DNA of 64,000 nucleotides from Sphingomonas aliaeris (GTDB taxonomy: Bacteria > Pseudomonadota > Alphaproteobacteria > Sphingomonadales > Sphingomonadaceae): assembly GCF_016743815.1 (NCBI RefSeq), contig NZ_CP061036.1, positions 1-64,000 of the forward strand, read 5' to 3'. The position numbers and the translations under genes were made by a program. This document shows positions 42,904 to 50,813 of this stretch, one piece after another; the first letter of the stretch is position 1, and each line of letters opens with the position of its first letter. The notes under the pieces were generated by a model, which worked only from the letters and a program-made list of their open reading frames with translations, searched no databases and was not told the origin of the DNA.

Positions 42904-42928
42904 GGCGATCCCCTCGAAGCGAGCGATC

Positions 42929-42952
42929 AAAAAAAGGGGCCGAAGCCCCCTT
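42929..42952 (-). terminator. Terminator of the gene at 42958-43250
   Basis: Minus strand GGGGGC-TTCG-GCCCC followed by TTTTTTT (42929-42935). Classic short stem with UUCG-type loop, placed directly after the corrected stop at 42958. Confidence 0.85.
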
Positions 42953-42957
42953 CCGTA

Positions 42958-43250
42958 TCAGCCGAGGCCGATCAGCTTCGTGATCATTGGCCCGAAGGCT
43001 CCCCGAGGGCTCCGATGACCAGCACCGCGGCCAGCTGGACACGCGTGAGCGTGACCTTGTTCTCGAACTTGCCGTCGATGTTATCGAGCTTGCCGTTCAT
43101 GGTCTTGAGCTGCGCCACCAAGTCGCGGTTTGCGGTGTCGACGGTCCTCACGATGAAGTCCTCCGTGGTTTCGGTCAGCTCCTGAGCCTCGCGGGGATCT
43201 ATACCCGCCTTCAGCGCGGTGCGGAAGAAAGTGATTTGAAAGTTCGCCAT
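42958..43250 (-). CDS. Small coiled-coil, tail-anchored protein (frameshifted near the end)
   Basis: From ATG 43250 with GGAGG upstream: MANFQITFFRTALKAGIDPR, a coiled coil (LVAQLKTMNGKLDNIDGKFE), and a C-terminal span VQLAAVLVIGALG. As given the frame stops at 42984 after EPSGQ, but adding one G to the run at 43001-43004 gives ALGGAFGPMITKLIGLG ending at 42958, just before the terminator. The plan resembles DUF1640/CCDC90-like coiled-coil membrane proteins; that is a loose match. The second 186-nt leader element stands 34 bases upstream. Confidence 0.6.
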
Positions 43251-43284
43251 TTCAACCTCCATTGCTCGATGGCGGTTCCGTCTC

Positions 43285-43470
43285 GGCATGCGGCGGTCAG
43301 GGTCGTCAGGGACGTTAACCGGGAAGCCGCGCCGAAGGCGTGGACCCCGGTTAACGCTCGCGAGTGGGGGAGCCGATTTTCTCGGCACCAGAGCGGAGCG
43401 CAGCGGAGTGCCGGGGTCGTGGAAATTGGGGGCACCGCTCGTCCTTGACGACCCGCCAACCCCGCATGCC
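43285..43470 (-). ncRNA. Structured leader element, copy B
   Basis: 186 nt, same layout as copy A (39938-40123). Outer stem GGCATGCGG/CCGCATGCC (43285-43293, 43462-43470). Second stem GGGTCGTC/GACGACCC (43300-43307, 43447-43454): copy A has C-G where copy B has T-A (43303 with 43451), and a G-U in A becomes G-C in B. Inner GTTAACCGGG/CCCGGTTAAC is invariant. It lies 34 bases before the start of the 42958-43250 gene, as copy A lies 50 bases before its gene. Confidence 0.65.
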
Positions 43471-43500
43471 AGACTTGGACGACATGAGAGAGAAGCATTG
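43459..43500. other. Short spacer between element B and the variable region
   Basis: Bases from here to about 43,589 differ from the equivalent stretch of copy A (40,124-40,293) and show no gene or clear hairpin beyond TGCCGACAGGCACGGC near 43,536-43,552. Confidence 0.3.
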
Positions 43501-43589
43501 CCCCGACGCCGTCCGGCCGGAGTGAGACCCCGATGTCGTGCCGACAGGCACGGCGAGGATGGTCGAACGGAGACGGACGGCGCCCGCAA

Positions 43590-43673
43590 GGGATCGTTAC
43601 CCGAAGGGCGGAGACCCGCCTGCGGGGCTCCGGGAGGCGGAGCCGAGTAGAGCCCGGGCCCGCCATAGGCGGG
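43590..43673. repeat. Conserved hairpin block, copy B
   Basis: Same order as block A (40294-40382): GGGATCGTTACCCGAAGGGC, CGGAGACCCG/CGGGGCTCCG, GGAGGCGGAGCCGAG, CCCGCC-ATA-GGCGGG. It lies 24 bases past the stop of the DUF7673-like gene, matching the position of block A after its gene. Confidence 0.65.
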
Positions 43674-43696
43674 ATGCGTCACCCTCCCTTGCTGGG

Positions 43697-44014
43697 TCAG
43701 GTTGAGCGCCAGCGTTCGACCAGCTCGACCATCGCATCGCGATAGCCCCAGGCGTCGGGGTACACGGTTGGCTCCTGAGCAAGGTATGCCATGACGATGA
43801 TCATGTCCTCGGCGATGGTGGCGTCGGAGTTGCACAAGTGGAGGATCGGAAAGTGGCCATTGTCGGCGCCGTTCCACCAGGCGAGCAGGAAGTCCGCGGC
43901 GCGACCGGCTTGGCCGGTGTCGCTGCCGGCGACAACCAGCAGGCGGGTGAGGGCTTCGCCGGCGTCGTCGAAAGAGACGGCGCGGATAGCCGGTCGAGAG
44001 GCGGGAGCCGCCAT
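43697..44014 (-). CDS. DUF7673-like protein
   Basis: 105 aa from ATG 44014. ALTRLLVVAGSDTGQAGRAA, then DFLLAWWNGADNGHFPILHL, ATIAEDMIIVMAYLAQEPTV and a WGYRDAMVELVERWR end match a small helical family I recall as DUF7673, frequent on sphingomonad and rhizobial plasmids next to conjugation or ssb genes. No catalytic residues are evident. It follows the 43-aa gene on the same strand. Confidence 0.7.
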   Translation of the reverse strand: MAAPASRPAIRAVSFDDAGEALTRLLVVAGSDTGQAGRAADFLLAWWNGADNGHFPILHLCNSDATIAEDMIIVMAYLAQEPTVYPDAWGYRDAMVELVERWRST

Positions 44015-44061
44015 GGCGTGATCCTTTGGATAACCGGACGGCGTGCGTCCGGTGTGGGGGT

Positions 44062-44193
44062 TCAGGTCAGCAGCGACCAGGCGGTTGCGGCGACGCCGTA
44101 GACTGACAGGACGGTGACGATCGTAGCGAGGAGCTTTTCGCCCCAAGAGAGCGGCCGGGCTGGAGCCCGATCCTCGAAGTCGATCATCGCCAT
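44062..44193 (-). CDS. Small membrane protein of 43 aa
   Basis: ATG 44193 overlaps the previous stop (TGATG); stop at 44062-44064. MAMIDFEDRAPARPLSWGEK is a polar N-terminus, then one span KLLATIVTVLSVYGVAATAW and a short end. Translational coupling and the clean hydrophobic segment support it. Unknown role. Confidence 0.55.
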   Translation of the reverse strand: MAMIDFEDRAPARPLSWGEKLLATIVTVLSVYGVAATAWSLLT

Positions 44194-44579
44194 CAGCGGA
44201 GCGCGACGAACGCCAGCATGGCGTTCAACAAGACCGAGAGGCCCAGCAGCGAGGCGAGGACGTTGCGATTGCTCCGCTGACGGGCGGCGAGTTGGGCGGC
44301 GGCGTCAGCGTCGCGGGTGCGCTCTCGGGCGATCAGCGATGAAAGCGTCTCGGACAGTTGCATAAGGACGGTGCCTGTGGCGCCGATGCTGCGAAGGCCC
44401 TGATCATCGGCAGGAAGCGGAAGATCTGCAATCAGGCTTGCGGTGGAACCGTAGTCGTGGAGCAGGCAGATGACGGTGTCGACGTCCAAGTCGTCGCCCT
44501 CCGTGAGTGCCATCCGCTCCCTAGACGAATTGATCACGCGACAGATGGCATCGACGCCGGAGTGGGTATGGCCGCTCAT
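44193..44579 (-). CDS. Tail-anchored protein, unknown
   Basis: 128 aa. Soluble helical N-terminal part (GVDAICRVINSSRERMALTE, DLDVDTVICLLHDYGSTASL), a coiled coil (SETLSSLIARERTRDADAAA) and one C-terminal span (VLASLLGLSVLLNAMLAFVA). Overlaps the upstream gene by 4 bases and the downstream gene by 1 base, so it is the middle of a three-gene coupled set. No family recognised. Confidence 0.6.
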   Translation of the reverse strand: MSGHTHSGVDAICRVINSSRERMALTEGDDLDVDTVICLLHDYGSTASLIADLPLPADDQGLRSIGATGTVLMQLSETLSSLIARERTRDADAAAQLAARQRSNRNVLASLLGLSVLLNAMLAFVALR

Positions 44580-45016
44580 GACACGACCAAGAAGGCCGGC
44601 GGTTCGTAAGCGCCGTTACGAAAGTGCTCGAGGATCGCCTCATAGCTTCCGAGTTCGCGGGCCTCATCGGCGCCGAGCACGACGTTTTGGTTGTCGTCTG
44701 CGGTAAAACTGTGCCGCTCACCCTGTCCGGTCCACACGACGACTTCTGCACCGAAGGATGCTGATGCGCCTGACCAGCGAATGTAGGGCAGGTCATTTGC
44801 GCAGCAGAAGTCCTCGACGTCGACAACCTCTCCGTTGAGAACTTCCTGAGCGAACAGTCGAAGCGGTTCGTCTTTTGGGAACTGATTATGATCAAAGAGT
44901 TCGCCGCCCCACTCCGTGGAGAGACGTTCGACCTGCAGCACGGAAACGAAGTCGTCGACAAGTTTGGCGGGCAGGTGCCCGCCTATGGTTATCGATACGG
45001 AGACGCGGTCGCCCAT
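44576..45016 (-). CDS. Unknown protein of 146 aa
   Basis: ATG 45016 has GGAG about 8 bases upstream. MGDRVSVSITIGGHLPAKLV, then DDFVSVLQVERLSTEWGGEL, a DVEDFCCANDLPYIRWSGAS segment with two Cys, and GAEVVVWTGQGERHSFTADD. An alpha-beta protein without signal peptide; similar plasmid proteins are annotated as hypothetical. Longer upstream frames cross the terminator at 45158 and are unlikely. Confidence 0.6.
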   Translation of the reverse strand: MGDRVSVSITIGGHLPAKLVDDFVSVLQVERLSTEWGGELFDHNQFPKDEPLRLFAQEVLNGEVVDVEDFCCANDLPYIRWSGASASFGAEVVVWTGQGERHSFTADDNQNVVLGADEARELGSYEAILEHFRNGAYEPPAFLVVS

Positions 45017-45157
45017 GGGATTATCTCCAGCGGGAAGTGGCGAACTGGTCCCGGGCGCGAACTGATCGTCCCCTTGCCAGCACGTCATACCGCGTACCCC
45101 CTTCTCTTTTATCTCCGAGTCTTGCGGGGCATGTCGGGGGCTGCAAGCCGTTTCTGC

Positions 45158-45187
45158 AAAAAAGGGACGACGCGTCAGCGTCGCCCC
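45158..45187 (-). terminator. Terminator downstream of the second DUF736 gene
   Basis: Minus strand GGGGCGACGC-TGAC-GCGTCGTCCC followed by TTTTTT (45158-45163). It lies about 100 bases past the DUF736 stop. Another hairpin GCCGGCGC-TAGC-GCGCCGGC sits nearer, at about 45,260-45,280. Bases 45,188-45,258 show nothing else. Confidence 0.8.
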
Positions 45188-45290
45188 AGGATGGCACATG
45201 GGCGGAGGCTGTTACCCATGAGCCTGCCCGGTCGCGGGGGAGTAGCGCACCGGTGAAGCGGGGCCGGCGCTAGCGCGCCGGCCGAACTTG

Positions 45291-45809
45291 TTAGGCGTCG
45301 ACCGGTTCACGGCGACGACGGCCGCGGGCAGGCGGGGCGTCGAATGGAGCGGTGGTTTCACCCAGGCCGTCTTCGGCACCCGCACCGGCACCGGCGAGAT
45401 CGCCTGCGGCGGGGCTGCCGTCGGCGCCGAACGGCGGGGCGAGATCGTCCTCGCTCGCCTTGACGCCGAGCGCGGTGCCCACGTCGCGGCGCTTCTGCGC
45501 GCGCTGCCACACCAGGTTGTAGGACTCGTCCTCCTGCCGGAAGGCCGAGATCTGCAGCGGCGCGGGCAGCGACGGGTCGTCGATGCGGCCGTTGAGGAAC
45601 GCCTCGCCGGTGTTGTTCGAGACCAGCTCGAACAGCGCGCCGACCTGCACCCAGGTCTTGTTGGCGGTCAGCGCGTGGATCTCGTAGCGCGGTGCGCGCG
45701 GGTTGGTGGACTGCACCGGCTTCAGCGCGATGGTCATCGCAACCGCCAGGGTCGAAACCCGGCCCATGTAGATGCCAGCCGCGTTCTGCTTGATCGAACC
45801 GATGTTCAT
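45291..45809 (-). CDS. DUF736 family protein, copy 2
   Basis: 172 aa. Same DUF736 core as copy 1 (identical for about 117 codons), then a diverged tail: Gly/Ala-rich, Asp-containing, ending in a basic stretch PPARGRRRREPVDA. Copy 2 sits directly after the HEPN-like gene, whose 3' end is part of the duplicated unit, so copy 2 appears to be the original. Two DUF736 paralogues with one recently overwritten by the other point to gene conversion or a duplication event. Confidence 0.85.
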   Translation of the reverse strand: MNIGSIKQNAAGIYMGRVSTLAVAMTIALKPVQSTNPRAPRYEIHALTANKTWVQVGALFELVSNNTGEAFLNGRIDDPSLPAPLQISAFRQEDESYNLVWQRAQKRRDVGTALGVKASEDDLAPPFGADGSPAAGDLAGAGAGAEDGLGETTAPFDAPPARGRRRREPVDA

Positions 45810-45948
45810 GACGACGTCTCCTGTGCGTCTCTGGACCCCTTGTCCTGGACACCTTTCTCCATCCCACTCCTCTCCTCGGCCCCTTTCAGGGCCGAGCAGG
45901 GCGCGTCAGCGCCCATCATCGGCGCGCTCTTCGCGCGGCGATGGGCGA
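45459..45948. repeat. 490-bp direct duplication, copy 2
   Basis: Identical, as far as I can see, to 42,090-42,579. Here the segment covers DUF736 codons 1-117, the 97-base intergenic region, and the last 43 bases of the gene at 45906. Intact on both sides, it is likely the donor. Confidence 0.85.
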
Positions 45949-46379
45949 TTAGGGCGGGTCAGACCGTTGCCGATTGCTCGGTCTACGTCGTCAATCAGCC
46001 TAGCCGCTATGGTGCGCGCATAGCGGGCGAGTTTTGGCCAGTCGTGTCGACGGCTGTGATGGAACCCGCCATTCATGAAGTGGGGGTGGATGATGCCGAT
46101 CAGAGCACGCACCCGTTTTCGCACGGCAAAGCCGTAATCGGCTGCATGATCTGCGGCCTTTGCCAGATCGTGACCGATGTAGTCGCGGTTCCAGCGGTCG
46201 CTAACGCCAGCGGCGATCAGCGCCGCTTTTAGCGCCAACTCGACAGATATCGCGACCATATGGAGGTGTTCATCAGAAACGTCCCGATCGGGGCTATGAA
46301 ATGGTGCCCGTAGGAAGCCGCGAGCGTTGGCCAGTAGCAGTGCTGCGGTGGGCTCGGCGGCGTGGATTTCGTCTGACAT
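45906..46379 (-). CDS. HEPN-like helical protein with Rx4H motif
   Basis: 157 aa, ATG 46379. The N-terminal half is helical: AALLLANARGFLRAP, HLHMVAISVELALKAALIAA, GVSDRWNRDYIGHDLAKAAD. The RDYIGH hexad is an R-x4-H motif in the position where HEPN nucleases carry theirs, ahead of an acidic/helical segment, which raises the possibility of an RNase or nucleotide-binding HEPN. I have no family match to confirm it, and similar plasmid proteins are usually listed as hypothetical. The last 43 bases are within the 490-bp duplication. Confidence 0.5.
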   Translation of the reverse strand: MSDEIHAAEPTAALLLANARGFLRAPFHSPDRDVSDEHLHMVAISVELALKAALIAAGVSDRWNRDYIGHDLAKAADHAADYGFAVRKRVRALIGIIHPHFMNGGFHHSRRHDWPKLARYARTIAARLIDDVDRAIGNGLTRPNRPSPREERADDGR

Positions 46380-46506
46380 GGCTGAAATCGCTCCGTCGTC
46401 TTGGCCGCATCGCGGTGGGGTTGGGGCAAAGCGGCACGCGGATGATCACGCGGCGTCGCAGTGTGGTGTTCAAAGATCGAGACATGGCACCGGGAGGTGA
46501 GCGCCG

Positions 46507-47094
46507 TCAGGCGATCGGTTCGATGTCGCGTAGCTCGACCATCTCGATCTTCTGGGTGCGCTCGCCTCCAACGGGGTCGAGGAAGACGTAACATCGGTCC
46601 GCGAAGCTGCTGCTGCAGAGGCGCCAGACGACGCCGGTCCGCCCAAGGAACCGCTCCGGGCCGAACTGAGAGTCAACGGCGCCGGGCGCATCCACAATGC
46701 GGACGCGCTGTCGTACCCGGAGCCAGTTCGCGGCGGCGCGTATGATCGCGCCGCGCTCTTCGTGGGACAGGAAGGCTGGGCGGTCGGCGCGAGGAGGGCC
46801 GAAGGTGGCGTGCGGGTCGCCTTTGATGCGTTCCAGCTTTACGGCGATCGGCTCGGGTTCGCGGCCCACCTTCGGTCCTGGCGCATGTCGGTGGTAGTGC
46901 GTTACGGTCGGCGCGCCGAAGAGGTCCGCCTGGAATCCCGTGATACGGATGGACGCCTGTTCGCGCTGGTAGTCGCGGCGCCAGTGATCGTCTTCGGTGA
47001 GCGGGCGTGCCGCCTCGGGGGTGGAGCGAACGATGGCCATGAGCTCGCCGAACTCGGCTTCCGAAATGTTCGCGACGATGGGGTTGTAGGGCAT
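46507..47094 (-). CDS. Unknown protein of 195 aa
   Basis: ATG 47094. Soluble and basic-acidic mixed: MPYNPIVANISEAEFGELMA, DYQREQASIRITGFQADLFG, a His-rich HYHRHAPGPK, and a C-terminal beta-type domain RVRIVDAPGAVDSQFGPERF, TGVVWRLCSSSFADRCYVFL. The last part has the look of an SH3-like or KOW-type barrel. Contains a QADLF clamp-binding-like peptide similar to one in the 147-aa protein at 40,388. Not assigned to a family. It starts a run of genes of unknown function. Confidence 0.55.
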   Translation of the reverse strand: MPYNPIVANISEAEFGELMAIVRSTPEAARPLTEDDHWRRDYQREQASIRITGFQADLFGAPTVTHYHRHAPGPKVGREPEPIAVKLERIKGDPHATFGPPRADRPAFLSHEERGAIIRAAANWLRVRQRVRIVDAPGAVDSQFGPERFLGRTGVVWRLCSSSFADRCYVFLDPVGGERTQKIEMVELRDIEPIA

Positions 47095-47120
47095 GGGTCC
47101 CTTCCAGCCGTAACCGGTGA

Positions 47121-47636
47121 TCAGCCCCGGCCAAGCGCGTAGCTGGCCAGCTTCTCGCGGGCGGCGCGCAGGCGCACGATCGCGTGCTGGGTGAACAAGG
47201 CCATGGAGCTTCCGGGTTCGGCCGTGTCGAGACGCTGTTGCAGCGCCGTGATCCGGTGATCGATGGCATCGGACGTCACGAGGAGATCGTCGAAGGTCAG
47301 GACGACAATCGTCTCCGAAGCGAACAGCGTGTGGGTCGGACCGGCGAAGTTCAGGAAATGGGGCGCCACGTCGAATTGGAAGCGAAGAGCTTCCTTCACG
47401 GCGTGGCTTATCTGGCCGGCGTCATGTGCGAGCTCCGCAAGCAACCCCTCGCGCGTCAGCGCGGGGATCGGCTTCAGCTCGCCGTGCGCGGTTGTGATGG
47501 CGATCGGGTCGTCGGAGGCGATGCCTACGACCCGTTCCGGGGCGACCACGAGGATGTCGCCTTCGCGAACATGCGGGTCGTCGAAGCAGGCATTGTAGGC
47601 GAGCATGCTCGTGCGGAAGTGGTGGACGCGGTGCAT
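47121..47636 (-). CDS. Unknown protein of 171 aa
   Basis: ATG 47636. REGDILVVAPERVVGIASDD and PIAITTAHGELKPIPALTRE form a beta-rich start; the middle is helical (LLAELAHDAGQISHAVKEAL), then SETIVVLTFDDLLVTSDAID and a long C-terminal helix. No signal peptide or span. No family recognised; spaced 26 bases from the next gene on the same strand. Confidence 0.6.
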   Translation of the reverse strand: MHRVHHFRTSMLAYNACFDDPHVREGDILVVAPERVVGIASDDPIAITTAHGELKPIPALTREGLLAELAHDAGQISHAVKEALRFQFDVAPHFLNFAGPTHTLFASETIVVLTFDDLLVTSDAIDHRITALQQRLDTAEPGSSMALFTQHAIVRLRAAREKLASYALGRG

Positions 47637-47676
47637 GACCGTTCCTTTCGATTCAGATGTGGGCGACGCCAGCGCG

Positions 47677-47961
47677 TCATGAGTAGGTCGGCCGGACCTC
47701 CGGAAAGCTCGCCGGCGGCAGGCCGGTGAAGGCCAGCGCGCGGTGGCGACCGCCCGTGTAGGTCACCGACGAAACCGGCGTGCGGTGGCGCTGCAGGCGC
47801 TCGAGAAGGCGATTGGCGCGCTGCTGCGAACGGATTGCCTCGGCCTCGTCGAAGTAGAGCCCGATCACGCGCACGAACGTGCCGGTATCGTACCACCAGC
47901 CGCCCTCCTCGGGGCCGCCATATTCCCGGTCGGTGTCGTAGAAGGCCAGGATCGTTCGCAT
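47677..47961 (-). CDS. Unknown protein of 94 aa
   Basis: ATG 47961 with GAGGAG about 7 bases upstream. MRTILAFYDTDREYGGPEEG and GWWYDTGTFVRVIGLYFDEA give a beta-beta-alpha start; the helix ANRLLERLQRHR and a PVSSVTYTGGRHRALAFTGL end follow. A purine-rich tract lies 40-70 bases upstream, as at several neighbours. No family recognised. Confidence 0.6.
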   Translation of the reverse strand: MRTILAFYDTDREYGGPEEGGWWYDTGTFVRVIGLYFDEAEAIRSQQRANRLLERLQRHRTPVSSVTYTGGRHRALAFTGLPPASFPEVRPTYS

Positions 47962-48094
47962 GGGAGGCTCCTCGATTCCTCCGGCCAGAGCAGCCGGTAT
48001 CGCTTCTCCCGCTCCCCCTCCCCATCGGCCTTGGGCGTATCATGCACTGTACCGCGCATTGCACTGCAAGTGCATTGCGGGTGGTACGAAGCCG

Positions 48095-49408
48095 CTATGC
48101 GGCCTGCAGATCGAGCGTGCCCATCAATGCCGTGGCAGCGCCGAAAATCCGAAGGGTCGTTGCAATAGTCGAGCGTAGGCGAGCCTTGCTCGAGACGACG
48201 ATCTCCGGGCAGAGAGGCGAGCCGTCGGCGCTGGCGTATCCCGTCGCGAGAAGACCGGCAGCGGTTTCGACCCGGATCAGGTGACCCCCGCCCGGGGCCG
48301 GTCCGACGTGCCTCGCGGTGAACTCGCCGAGACTTCCTCGCAGCCCTTGGATGACCTTGCTCCAACGGATATGTCCTGCTGCCATGTTCGCATCGGCTCC
48401 ATGGCCTCGATCGAGCCATGTCCGCAGGTGTGCGCGCTGCTGGAGCCGCGTGTTGCGGGTCCTCTCCATGGTCCGGCAGAGCGGGAGGGCGTCGGCCACC
48501 TGGTCGAGAAGGTCGAGGGAGCCCTGCTGAAGCGCTATCAGGATGTCGTCGAACTCGCGGCCAGCAAGAGCTTCGCGGAGTTGTCGTCCGGCTCCCACGA
48601 CGTCGAGGGCAGCCTCCGGCTCGTGCAGGTCCGATCGGCGTTCGGTCTCGGCGAGCATGAAGCCGCAATTGGCGAGGATAATGATGGTCGCCGTCTCGGC
48701 GCCCGGCCGGGCATGGATCATGTCCAGGAAGTTCCAGGCTGCACCGGCTTCGCCGATCGTGTCGGCCTCGTCGAGGATCACGAGGCGGCGCGACCAGCGT
48801 GTTGGGCGTGGTTCGTCGCTCGGCTTCGGCCATGTGCTCGGCAATGGCCGACCTTGGGGTGATATCGACGGGGCCGCGGGCGGGAAGTTGCTCTCTCGAA
48901 GCAAGGCGAGGTTGGTGCGACGCGCGGCGTCGAACAGGTCCGTCCGGTCACCCCCACCATCGGTGAAGCCCTGATCATATGCTCTGCGTCGGACGGCGAT
49001 CGGCTCGGTCGAGGGGATGCCGTCGGGATAGTGATGGAACCAACCGACGTGGGCGGCATACCAGCCATCGGCGTACCGGTTGGCGACGTCCCAGCTATAG
49101 CCGTATTGGCTGCGGCCGCGCAGGACCGCGATGTCGCGGTCGTTGCCCTTGCCGTGGCGGACCTGATCTTCGGTGAAGGCGAAGTTGGTCGCTTGGCGCT
49201 CCCTTTCGGCAGCGTCCCGGATCGCGTCGTTGATCGGGCGCATCGCGGCGATGCGTTCGCGGCCTCGGTTCATGCGCTCTGCGAGCGGTGCGTCTGCGGG
49301 CAGGTCGGGGAAGCTCCGCCATGCGGCGGCGATCGCTTCGGCGTGTTCTGCGGATCTGCCCCTGCCTCGCCAGGTGCTGGGGTCGGTCGGGTCGAAGTCC
49401 TGAGACAT
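48095..49408 (-). CDS. Unknown protein of 437 aa
   Basis: ATG 49408; MSQDFDPTDPSTWRGRGRSA opens a charged helical region (AEHAEAIAAAWRSFPDLPAD). The middle has GYSWDVANRYADGWYAAHVG and WFHHYPDGIPSTEPIAVRRR, and WSRRLVILDEADTIGEAGAA resembles a Walker B line (LVILDEAD) with no Walker A before it. The C-terminal half is helical with HLRTWLDRGHGADANMAAGH. A AAA-like remnant is possible, but without a P-loop I leave it unassigned. Longer upstream frame not supported. Confidence 0.6.
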   Translation of the reverse strand: MSQDFDPTDPSTWRGRGRSAEHAEAIAAAWRSFPDLPADAPLAERMNRGRERIAAMRPINDAIRDAAERERQATNFAFTEDQVRHGKGNDRDIAVLRGRSQYGYSWDVANRYADGWYAAHVGWFHHYPDGIPSTEPIAVRRRAYDQGFTDGGGDRTDLFDAARRTNLALLRESNFPPAAPSISPQGRPLPSTWPKPSDEPRPTRWSRRLVILDEADTIGEAGAAWNFLDMIHARPGAETATIIILANCGFMLAETERRSDLHEPEAALDVVGAGRQLREALAGREFDDILIALQQGSLDLLDQVADALPLCRTMERTRNTRLQQRAHLRTWLDRGHGADANMAAGHIRWSKVIQGLRGSLGEFTARHVGPAPGGGHLIRVETAAGLLATGYASADGSPLCPEIVVSSKARLRSTIATTLRIFGAATALMGTLDLQAA

Positions 49409-49469
49409 GGGCGGCCTCGCGGATGGTGGCGGAGCGCCCGCTTCTCGCGGTCCGGGCGCCATTACCGGA

Positions 49470-50174
49470 TTAAAGGTTGAGCGGCGTCGGCACGGCGAGC
49501 CATTCGGGCTCGTCGTTGGCGATCGGCTTATCGAGCGCGGCGGCGTCGGCTTCCGAGAACACGGTCGCGGTCGCGAGTGAGCCGAACCCATCGGTGTTGT
49601 TCCAGAAGGATAGTCCGTGCTCCCGATCCCGTGTCGCCAGGACGAAGCCGTCCACGCCCTCGTGTGGACCGGCCTCGATCCGCTTGAAGGCGTGTTCAAG
49701 GATCGACTGGGTGCTGTGCCACTGGATGCCGGCCGCGGTGATGATGACGCAGCCGCCCCCGAACTCGCCGACCCGAAGCCGGTCGCAGTCGTAGGACCAG
49801 GAGAACCCGCAGGGCAGCGCAGACTTGCAGGCCCGGAAAATGAGGTTGGCGACTTGATCGATGCCGAATTGATCGCCGCTGAAGGTTACGCGGACATGGT
49901 CAGCGGTCTCGGCGTCCTCGATGTCGATATGGGCGTCGAGGTACGGGAAGTTGCGATCGTCAAAAAGCTCGAGGAAGCCTTCGAACCGGCTATCGCCCTT
50001 CGGCGGGAAGACGGTGCGGAAGCGTTCGTCGAGTGTTTCATACGCGGCCGCGAGGTCGGCGTCCTCTCCGTTGGTGTCGAGGAGGTCGACGGCCTTTTCC
50101 GCCTCGCGCAGAAGCGCGGCGTCCTCGCGGGACATGAGCAGGGCGAATGCCGCCTTGGTGAAGCTGTTGGACAT
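49470..50174 (-). CDS. Unknown protein of 234 aa
   Basis: ATG 50174. Two parts: a helical N-terminus (MSREDAALLREAEKAVDLLD, AAAYETLDERFRTVFPPKGD) and a beta-rich C-terminus (HVRVTFSGDQFGIDQVANLI, GEFGGGCVIITAAGIQWHST, GVDGFVLATRDREHGLSFWN). No membrane segment. Similar proteins occur in plasmid blocks of this type; function unknown. The gene is followed by a 61-base gap before the 437-aa gene. Confidence 0.6.
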   Translation of the reverse strand: MSNSFTKAAFALLMSREDAALLREAEKAVDLLDTNGEDADLAAAYETLDERFRTVFPPKGDSRFEGFLELFDDRNFPYLDAHIDIEDAETADHVRVTFSGDQFGIDQVANLIFRACKSALPCGFSWSYDCDRLRVGEFGGGCVIITAAGIQWHSTQSILEHAFKRIEAGPHEGVDGFVLATRDREHGLSFWNNTDGFGSLATATVFSEADAAALDKPIANDEPEWLAVPTPLNL

Positions 50175-50204
50175 GGTGCTCTCCGATGATGTCGGGGGTT
50201 GCTG

Positions 50205-50714
50205 TCAGGCGTTCGCGGCCTCGGTCAGTCGCGCAGCTGCGATCGCCGCCTCGTCGGGGAAGGCAGCGGCGAGATTGCTGTGCAGGGCTTCGAAATCGGG
50301 GATCGGGAATCGTCCGTCCGGCCCCGGCCGGGTAACGTGAAAGGCGCTGATCAGGATCTCGACAGGGTTGCTCCGGACCATGGTGGGGGTGGTGTCGTCG
50401 TAGTCGACGGGCGCGCGAAACCCGGCTTCGAGCCAGGTGCCCAGCCCTTCTTCGACGGCTACCGCATATTCGCGGACGGCTTCATCCAACTCGTTCTCGA
50501 CGTGGAGGACCAGCGAGACATAGCGACCGAAGTCATGATTGTTCGACAGGCCGGTCAGCCGGCAGCCAGGAGGCGGAGCGCCGTAGCGGGCGATTATCGC
50601 GTATTTGTACGCGAGCACTTCGAGCTTGTTGAGGGTTTCGAAGTTCGGCGTCTGGCCGAGCTGCGCGCATGGTTCGTTGGCGGGTGTGCCGCCAATGTCG
50701 ACGAAGTAGGGCAT
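50205..50714 (-). CDS. Unknown protein of 169 aa
   Basis: ATG 50714. MPYFVDIGGTPANEPCAQLG, TLNKLEVLAYKYAIIARYGA, FGRYVSLVLHVENELDEAVR and EYAVAVEEGLGTWLEAGFRA suggest an alpha-beta domain. No signal, span or nuclease motif. It stands between 31- and about 100-base gaps; the upstream gap contains a long purine-rich tract (on the coding strand). Confidence 0.6.
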   Translation of the reverse strand: MPYFVDIGGTPANEPCAQLGQTPNFETLNKLEVLAYKYAIIARYGAPPPGCRLTGLSNNHDFGRYVSLVLHVENELDEAVREYAVAVEEGLGTWLEAGFRAPVDYDDTTPTMVRSNPVEILISAFHVTRPGPDGRFPIPDFEALHSNLAAAFPDEAAIAAARLTEAANA

Positions 50715-50813
50715 GGGGATCTCCAGCGGTCCCGCTTGGACCGCTCGATCCCTTCCCCTCTCCTTCGCCCGCTCCCCGTCCAGGCGGTGCGTCTGCGGTG
50801 CGTCGGCCTCGTT

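Noticed and set aside
45288..46232. A 314-codon plus-strand frame across DUF736 and the HEPN-like gene
   Set aside because: Antisense to two supported genes; the same sequence appears antisense to DUF736 copy 1, explained by the duplication.
48095..49408. AAA ATPase, from the LVILDEAD line
   Set aside because: No Walker A precedes it, so the Walker B resemblance alone is not enough.
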